From Pseudomonas crudilactis (GTDB lineage: Bacteria; Pseudomonadota; Gammaproteobacteria; Pseudomonadales; Pseudomonadaceae), in the NCBI RefSeq assembly GCF_013433315.1, contig NZ_WXVV01000030.1:21195-85194 (forward strand): a stretch of 64,000 bases of DNA, given 5' to 3'. Within the stretch, counting starts at the first letter, position 1. Every line of letters begins with the position of its first letter. A model generated the notes under the pieces. That model did not search any database. It was not told where the DNA came from and saw only the letters and a list, made by a program, of their open reading frames with translations. This document shows positions 58,833 to 64,000 of the stretch, piece by piece. The translations under genes and the position numbers were made by a program.

Positions 58833-58867
58833 AGGTCGCCCGACGCAAGTCGGGTGACTTTGTTTTT
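58833..58867 (+). terminator. Terminator/attenuator after the small repeat protein
   Basis: 12-bp stem (58833-58844 with 58849-58860, including G-T pairs) around a GCAA tetraloop, then TGTTTTT. Partial read-through would feed the downstream wza-gfcBCD genes. Confidence 0.7.
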
Positions 58868-58897
58868 GGATTCGCCCTTGAATAGCGTAGTGCCATT

Positions 58898-60013
58898 ATG
58901 ACTCGTAGTGTTTATCTTTTAATGTTGGCAAGTCTCGCTTTGCAAGGTTGCATGTTTTCCCCCGGTCAATACCTCAGCACCAGTGACATCACCCGCCAGG
59001 GTGCCAGTGAAAGCAGCCGGGTCGAGCTGATCCCGATCACGCCCAAGCTGATTGCCATGAACCGCGCCACGCAAAAGCGTGAGTCGCTGCCGCCGGAACT
59101 GTTGGCGACCCCGGCCGAATACCGCATCGGCAACAACGATGTTCTGTACATCACCGTATGGGATCACCCTGAGCTGACGGCCCCGTCCGGCGCGCAACAA
59201 CAGATCGATGCCAACGGCCGACTGGTGCGTTCCGACGGCACGCTCTACTACCCGTTCATCAAGGAAGTCCAGGCCACCGGCCGGACTATCCAGCAACTGC
59301 GCTCGGACATTGAACAACGGCTGTCGGCATTCATCGCCGAGCCGCAGGTCGATGTCGCGGTGTTGCGTTTCGCCAGCCAGAAAGTCGTGGTCACCGGCGC
59401 GGTAACCAAGGCTGGACCGCAAGCGATTTCCACCAATCCGCTGAGCGTGGTCGAAGCCCTCGGTTCGGCCGGTATCGATACCAACAATGCGGATCTGTCC
59501 GGGCTGTTGCTGACGCGCAAGGGGCGCACTTATCCGCTCAATCTCGACTCGCTCAATCAGCAGGATTCCGAGTTGCAGAACGTCTACCTCAAGGGTGGCG
59601 ATCAGCTGTATCTGCCGTACAACGACAACAAGCGCATCTACGTGATGGGCGAGGTCAACCAACCGCGTGCACTGAGTTTCAAGACCGCGACGATGAACCT
59701 CACCGACGTGCTCGGTTCGGTCGGCGGCCTGGCCCAGACCACCTCCAATGGCAACGCGGTCTATGTCATTCGTGGCGTGGAAAACCTCGATGTCGAACCG
59801 GCCAAGATCTACCAGCTGGAAGCCGAATCGCCGACCGCCATGGCGCTCGCTTCGCACTTCGAAGTGCGTCCTCAGGACGTGGTGTATGTCGGGCCTGCCA
59901 ACGTGACTCGCTGGAACCGTTTGATCAGCCAATTGGTGCCGTCGGCATCGATTGTCGGCACTGGCGCTTCCGCTGCGAAGAACTGGAGCGAATACAGTAA
60001 CAACAGCAAATAA
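58898..60013 (+). CDS. Wza-type outer-membrane polysaccharide export lipoprotein (GfcE-like)
   Basis: 371 residues. Lipobox LALQGC (Cys18). Poly_export domain (YRIGNNDVLYITVWDHPELTAPSG, then PFIKEVQATGRTIQQLRSDI) and two SLBB domains (VVVTGAVTKAGPQAI, IYVMGEVNQPRALSF). The C-terminal segment VTRWNRLISQLVPSASIV is the amphipathic helix that forms the Wza pore. It works with the Wzc kinase at 46293-48542. ATG 58898; weak ribosome site. Confidence 0.93.
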   Translation: MTRSVYLLMLASLALQGCMFSPGQYLSTSDITRQGASESSRVELIPITPKLIAMNRATQKRESLPPELLATPAEYRIGNNDVLYITVWDHPELTAPSGAQQQIDANGRLVRSDGTLYYPFIKEVQATGRTIQQLRSDIEQRLSAFIAEPQVDVAVLRFASQKVVVTGAVTKAGPQAISTNPLSVVEALGSAGIDTNNADLSGLLLTRKGRTYPLNLDSLNQQDSELQNVYLKGGDQLYLPYNDNKRIYVMGEVNQPRALSFKTATMNLTDVLGSVGGLAQTTSNGNAVYVIRGVENLDVEPAKIYQLEAESPTAMALASHFEVRPQDVVYVGPANVTRWNRLISQLVPSASIVGTGASAAKNWSEYSNNSK

Positions 60014-60024
60014 GGTCGCCGACT

Positions 60025-60690
60025 TTGAACATTTTGAAAGTTGGCCTGTGCCTGATGGCGGCCTCGTTGCTGTGCGGCTGTAACCCGCTGATGAGCGCTT
60101 CGTTGAATAACCTTAAAGCGGCAGTCGTCGGCCCGGATGAAGTCGACGTGTCGGCGGCTGAAGTGGCCGGGGTCAATTATCCGCAACTGAAACTGACCAC
60201 GCCGTCCGGCTCCGGGGTGCTGGCGCTGGTGCGCGAGCGCGAAGACCTGCAGTTCTGGGTCGCCTCCGGCAAGCAAGTGCTGCTGCTGCGCAATGGCCTC
60301 GCCGTGCGCACCATTGGCCTGGGCCTGGAAGGCGATCTCGATGGCACGCGGCTGGCCGATGACGCGCCGTTCAAACAAGGCCTGCATCAGGTTGCGGACG
60401 GTTTCACCACGCGGCGCTGGATCGACCTCTACAAGGGGCAGGAAGTCGGGGTGATCGTCAACAGCCGCTTCTCCCGCCGCTCCGAACAGACCCTGAAGAT
60501 TCTCGACAAGGAATACACCGTGCTGCGTGTCGATGAACACATTGACGTCCCGGCCATCGGCCTGAGCGCGACCAATCGTTACTGGGTCGACCCGCGTGAC
60601 GGCTTCATCTTGCAGAGCGAGCAGCAACTGACGACGCAGTTGCGCGTCAAGGTTGTGCAGCTCACCCCTGATCGCAGGCACCTGCCGTGA
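60025..60690 (+). CDS. GfcB/YjbF-family lipoprotein
   Basis: 221 residues. Signal with lipobox SLLCGC (Cys19), so an outer-membrane or periplasm-facing lipoprotein. The mature part carries LYKGQEVGVIVNSRF, then RYWVDPRDGFILQSEQQLT, a beta-rich YjbF/GfcB pattern. In E. coli, GfcB/YjbF is needed for group-4 capsule or yjb polysaccharide secretion; mechanism unknown. The start is TTG 60025, 11 bp after the wza stop. The stop overlaps the next start (TGATG). Confidence 0.8.
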   Translation: MNILKVGLCLMAASLLCGCNPLMSASLNNLKAAVVGPDEVDVSAAEVAGVNYPQLKLTTPSGSGVLALVREREDLQFWVASGKQVLLLRNGLAVRTIGLGLEGDLDGTRLADDAPFKQGLHQVADGFTTRRWIDLYKGQEVGVIVNSRFSRRSEQTLKILDKEYTVLRVDEHIDVPAIGLSATNRYWVDPRDGFILQSEQQLTTQLRVKVVQLTPDRRHLP

Positions 60691-61448
60691 TGCGCCTGAA
60701 AATGTTGTCGGCGAGCTTATTGCTGGTCGCGAGTCTGAGTCAGGCTGCTGTCACGGTGTCGGGCGATGTCGCCAATCCCGGGCCGGTCAAGTTGCCACCC
60801 GGCGGGCGCTTGCTCGATGTGATCAGCGAAGCCGTACCGAATGCCGAAGGCTATTGGCTGGCGGGCGGGTTGTTGCGGCAGTCGCTGATTGAGGAGCAGA
60901 CGCGGCTCAAGGTCGGTGTGCTGTTTGATCTGGATGTGCTGCAACGCATGTCGATGCTGTTCGATCTGCCGAGTCGGGCGGCACTGGCGCAGCGCATTGC
61001 CGAAGAAGTGCGGCGGATGCCGGTGACCGGACGGCAAATTGCCGATCTCGATCCGGTCGCGTTGGAGGTTGGCTTCGCGCGCAACATTCGTCTCGATGAC
61101 GGTGATCGCCTGGTTTATCCGAAGCGCGTCGACGAGGTGCAAGTGTTGGGCGCGGTCGCCGAGCCGTGCCACTTGCCGTATCAGCCGTTGCAGGAGGCCC
61201 GTGAATACCTGCAAGGCTGTTCGATTCTGGCCGATGCCGAAGCCGATTACCTGTGGCTGATCCAGCCCAACGGTGTGTCGCGGCGCGTCGGCATCGCCCA
61301 CTGGAATCGTGAGTCCGGGCAATTCCCGGTGGCCGGCAGCAAGATTCTGGTGCCGGTGAAAAATGATGATCTTGATCCGCCTCTACCTGAACTGAATCAG
61401 CAGTTGGCCGAATTCATTGCCACGCAGCTGGCCGAGGTGGTTCGTTGA
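60690..61448 (+). CDS. GfcC/YjbG-family periplasmic capsule protein
   Basis: 252 residues. Signal peptide MRLKMLSASLLLVASLSQA, then AVTVSGDVANPGPVKLPPGGRLLDVI, a SLBB/beta-grasp-like opening, and a second such segment (VYPKRVDEVQVLGAVAEPCHLPYQP). E. coli GfcC has two beta-grasp domains like those of Wza and lies in the periplasm. ATG 60690 overlaps the gfcB-like stop by one base; a GTG at 60687 is less likely. Its stop overlaps the gfcD-like TTG. Confidence 0.85.
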   Translation: MRLKMLSASLLLVASLSQAAVTVSGDVANPGPVKLPPGGRLLDVISEAVPNAEGYWLAGGLLRQSLIEEQTRLKVGVLFDLDVLQRMSMLFDLPSRAALAQRIAEEVRRMPVTGRQIADLDPVALEVGFARNIRLDDGDRLVYPKRVDEVQVLGAVAEPCHLPYQPLQEAREYLQGCSILADAEADYLWLIQPNGVSRRVGIAHWNRESGQFPVAGSKILVPVKNDDLDPPLPELNQQLAEFIATQLAEVVR

Positions 61449-63523
61449 AGTTACGTTTTGCAGCTGTGTTGTTATTGCCCTGCGGTCTGGCTCATGCCGA
61501 GCCGCGTATTACCCAGAATGACTTCGGTGGCACCGGTCTGTTGCAGACGCCGACCGCGCGCATGGCGCCGGCCGGCGAGTTGAGCGTCAACGCCAACCGC
61601 ACCGATCCGTACAGCCGCTACAGCGTGTCGTTGCAGCCGCTGGACTGGCTTGAAGGCTCGTTTCGCTACACCGCGATCACCAACCGGCCGTACGGCTCGG
61701 AGGCCCTCAGCGGTAGTCAAAGCTATAAGGACAAGGCGGTCGACGTCAAAGTCCGGCTGTGGCAGGAAAGTCACTGGCTGCCCGACGTGGCGCTGGGCTT
61801 CCGAGATATCGGTGGTACCGGTTTGTTCTCCAGTGAATTTTTCGTCGCCAACAAGCGTTACGACAACTTCGATTTCAGCGCCGGTATTGCCTGGGGTTAC
61901 CTCGGTAATCGCGGCGACATGGACAACCCGTTGGGCTACGTCAGCGATCGCTTCGATACCCGGCCGGCCCTGGAAGGCACCGGTGACGTCAACTCGGGTT
62001 CGTACTTTCGTGGCCGGCCGTCGTTCTTCGGTGGCGTGAGCTATCAGACGCCGTGGGATCGTCTCAGCCTGAAACTCGAATATGAAGGCAACGATTACAA
62101 AAACGAACCGAAGGACAACGAGATCAAGCAGGACTCGCCGATCAACCTCGGCGCGGTATTCAAGGTGACCGATTCGGTCGATGTCAGCGCGGCGTGGGAG
62201 CGCGGTAATACGGCGATGTTCGGCGTGACTTTCCACACCAATTTCGTCAGCCGCAAAGCACCGGCGAAGACCTACGATCCGACCCCGGAACCGCTGCCGG
62301 CGAAAGCGCCGACCACGGCGATGGATCAGGTCAACTGGGCCAACGTTTCGCAACGCTTGCAGCAGAATGCCGGCTACAAGGTCGAGCGCATCACCCAGCG
62401 TGATTCCGAGCTGATCGTCTACGGCGAGCAGCAGCGTTACTTCCATTCCTCCAAGGCTGTCGGGCGGGCGAGCCGGATTCTTGACAACAGCGTTAACGAC
62501 GACATCGACTGGTTCACCGTGGTCAACAAGCGCTACGACTTGCCGCTGGAAGAAACCAGTTTGCCGCGCCAGACCTTCCGCGAAGTGATCAACAACGAAG
62601 AGCCACTGGAGTCGCTGCACCGCACCACCGAGATCAACCCGGCGATGCCGCACAACGAGAAGACCCTCTACACCGAAGCGCCGCAGCATTTCAGCTATGG
62701 CGTGGGGTTGGGCTTCAAGCAGAACGTCGGCGGTCCGGATGGTTTGCTCTATCAATTGAGTGCCGATGCCGACGCTGAATACCGCTTCAACCGCAACACT
62801 TGGTGGAGCGGGTTGCTCAGCGCCAACCTGGCCAACAACTTCGATAAATTCAGCTACGACGCGCCGAGCGGTTTGCCGCGTGTGCGCACGGATTTGCGTC
62901 AGTACCTGACCACGTCCAACACCACCATGCCGTTGTTCCAGGTCAGCCATGCCGAGCAGTTGGATAAAGACTGGTATGGCATGGTGTATGGCGGTTATCT
63001 GGAGTCGATGTTTGCCGGTGTCGGCGGTGAAGTGTTGTTCCGCCCGACCGGTGAGCGCTGGTCGGTGGGGGCGGATCTGAACTGGGTGCGTCAGCGTGAT
63101 TTCGATCAAGGCTTTGCGCTGCGTGATTACTCGGTGGTGACCGGGCATGTCACGGCGTATACCGATCTGCCGTTCGATACGTTGGCGGCGGTGAGCGTCG
63201 GGCGTTATCTGGCCGGAGACTGGGGCGGCACGCTGGACATCTCGCGCGAATTCTTCAATGGCGTGCGTTTTGGTGCGTGGGCGACGATCACCACGGCGGG
63301 CAGTGCGGAGTATGGCGAAGGTAGTTTCGACAAAGGCATCTACCTGTCGATCCCGTTCGACGAAATGATGAGCATGTCGACCATGCGTCGCGCCAACCTG
63401 GTCTGGGCCCCGCTGACCCGTGACGGTGGCGCGCGACTGAGCCGCAGCTACCAATTGCACTCGATGACCGATAGCCGGGAAGGGGACATGTTTTATCGGA
63501 ATTTCGAGAAGATCACGGAGTAA
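61445..63523 (+). CDS. GfcD/YjbH-family outer-membrane beta-barrel protein
   Basis: 692 residues, the size of YjbH (about 700). Signal peptide MKLRFAAVLLLPCGLAHA. The mature protein begins PRITQNDFGGTGLLQTPTARMAPAGELSVN, the YjbH/DUF940 start. It is rich in alternating aromatic and polar strands (WGYLGNRGDMDNPLGYVSD, WYGMVYGGYLESMFAG), consistent with a large beta-barrel pore or assembly partner for polymer release. The start is TTG 61445, overlapping the gfcC-like stop. It is the last gene of the operon. Confidence 0.88.
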   Translation: MKLRFAAVLLLPCGLAHAEPRITQNDFGGTGLLQTPTARMAPAGELSVNANRTDPYSRYSVSLQPLDWLEGSFRYTAITNRPYGSEALSGSQSYKDKAVDVKVRLWQESHWLPDVALGFRDIGGTGLFSSEFFVANKRYDNFDFSAGIAWGYLGNRGDMDNPLGYVSDRFDTRPALEGTGDVNSGSYFRGRPSFFGGVSYQTPWDRLSLKLEYEGNDYKNEPKDNEIKQDSPINLGAVFKVTDSVDVSAAWERGNTAMFGVTFHTNFVSRKAPAKTYDPTPEPLPAKAPTTAMDQVNWANVSQRLQQNAGYKVERITQRDSELIVYGEQQRYFHSSKAVGRASRILDNSVNDDIDWFTVVNKRYDLPLEETSLPRQTFREVINNEEPLESLHRTTEINPAMPHNEKTLYTEAPQHFSYGVGLGFKQNVGGPDGLLYQLSADADAEYRFNRNTWWSGLLSANLANNFDKFSYDAPSGLPRVRTDLRQYLTTSNTTMPLFQVSHAEQLDKDWYGMVYGGYLESMFAGVGGEVLFRPTGERWSVGADLNWVRQRDFDQGFALRDYSVVTGHVTAYTDLPFDTLAAVSVGRYLAGDWGGTLDISREFFNGVRFGAWATITTAGSAEYGEGSFDKGIYLSIPFDEMMSMSTMRRANLVWAPLTRDGGARLSRSYQLHSMTDSREGDMFYRNFEKITE

Positions 63524-64000
63524 GCGCGGATCTCCGAACACCCGAAAACCTGTAGGAGTGAGCCTGCTCGCGATAGCGTTCGACCAGTCGACATCCCTGT
63601 TGCCTGACCCACCGCCATCGCGAGCAGGCGAAGGCCTACATTGGCTATTTGTCACACCACAAATCCCAAGCCAACCACAAATCCCCTGTGGGCCTTCGCC
63701 TGCTCGCGATAGCGTCCGTTCAGTCGACATCCCCATTGCCTGACACACCGCCATCGCGAGCAGGCTCGCTCCCACATTGGCTATTTGTCACACCACAGCT
63801 CCCGAGCCAACCACAAATCCCCTGTAGGCCTTCGCCTGCTCGCGATAGCGTCCGTTCAGTCGACATCCCCATTGCCTGACACACCGCCATCGCGAGCAGG
63901 CTCGCTTGTATGGTAGGACTTGAAGGGAGGAGGAGGTACAAGGCTCGATTCTGACTGTTAGCGCAGTACAGACCGTGGGAGATTTTCACCCTCCTCCTTT
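63524..64000. other. Gene-free right end
   Basis: 477 bp after the gfcD-like stop, mostly three REPIN units (63551-63910). The remainder (63911-64000) has a GGGAGGAGGAGG run near 63925 and CCCTCCTCC at 63991, which could pair as an inverted repeat. No coding frame is supported. Confidence 0.6.
63551..63910. repeat. Tandem array of three REPINs
   Basis: Three inverted REP pairs, at 63551-63641, 63687-63776 and 63823-63910, in direct tandem with a period of about 135-136 bp. Linker sequences also repeat (CACCACA, CCAACCACAAATCCCCTGT and the 30-bp centre with GTCGACATCCC). The arms alternate between CTCACTCC-, GCGAAGGC- and CTCGCTCC-type ends; the last arm is degraded (CTCGCTTGTA). Confidence 0.88.

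Noticed and set aside
61472..63775. 767-residue minus-strand frame over the gfcD-like gene and the REP array
   Set aside because: Shadow; its start lies within the REPIN array and the beta-barrel gene on the plus strand has signal peptide and family motifs.
63551..63910. CRISPR-like array
   Set aside because: Units are inverted REP pairs about 90 bp long with conserved linkers, not short direct repeats with unique spacers; no cas genes nearby.

Overview
This 64-kb window is chromosomal DNA of a Pseudomonas of the P. fluorescens group. The support is protein-level: FadBA, a two-boxed lexA next to a sulA-like gene, psrA, mfd, a long GapB-type dehydrogenase, soluble transhydrogenase, LolCDE, CopRS, RssB/RssC. 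From memory, the order of the first 26 kb follows the P. aeruginosa PA3019-PA3001 block, read in reverse numbering. The DNA is GC-rich, so long antisense open frames are common and are shadows. Several families of Pseudomonas REP/REPIN repeats sit between genes. I see no tRNA, rRNA, CRISPR array, insertion sequence or prophage.

Layout. 1-6.5 kb: end of uup, a universal stress protein, a membrane-anchored unknown, then fadB-fadA with a PsrA-like operator. 6.6-14.3 kb: topA, two small unknowns, sulA-like/lexA with two SOS boxes, psrA with two overlapping PsrA boxes, nagZ and mtnP. 14.3-20.4 kb: two tail-to-tail paralogous SWIM/SNF2 helicases that appear to be inserted in the conserved block. 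20.4-26.3 kb: csiV, mfd and gapB. 26.4-31.8 kb: a citrate-type MHS transporter, apbE, sthA, a glycerophosphodiesterase and a PilZ protein. 31.9-35.2 kb: lolC-lolD-lolE with a strong terminator before lolE. 35.2-44.4 kb: copper sensing (copS, copR and a secreted cupredoxin), queF, a degenerate HAD/phosphonatase-like protein beside mlaA, a PilZ protein, the RssB/RssC stress-signalling pair and transaldolase.

44.5-63.5 kb is the most interesting part: an exopolysaccharide/capsule locus. It encodes a secreted clan GH-A glycosidase, a low-molecular-weight tyrosine phosphatase and a Wzc-type tyrosine kinase, one GT4 glycosyltransferase, a pyruvyl transferase, a flippase, a polymerase-like membrane protein, an acyltransferase, an SGNH esterase, galU and galE. 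It ends with a set resembling the E. coli group-4 capsule/yjbEFGH system: a small Thr/Gly-repeat secreted protein, a Wza-like exporter, and GfcB-, GfcC- and GfcD-like proteins. Three intergenic regions in this locus each carry two tandem copies of a 17-bp motif (GTTA-N6-GTC-N-G core). I do not recognise it; it may be the operator of a dedicated regulator linking the separated transcription units.

Other points: a stand-alone phosphomannomutase domain-IV-like protein beside galU; identical tandem PsrA-box geometry at psrA and fadBA; a minus-strand terminator with no gene upstream of fadB; and a tandem REPIN array at the right end.
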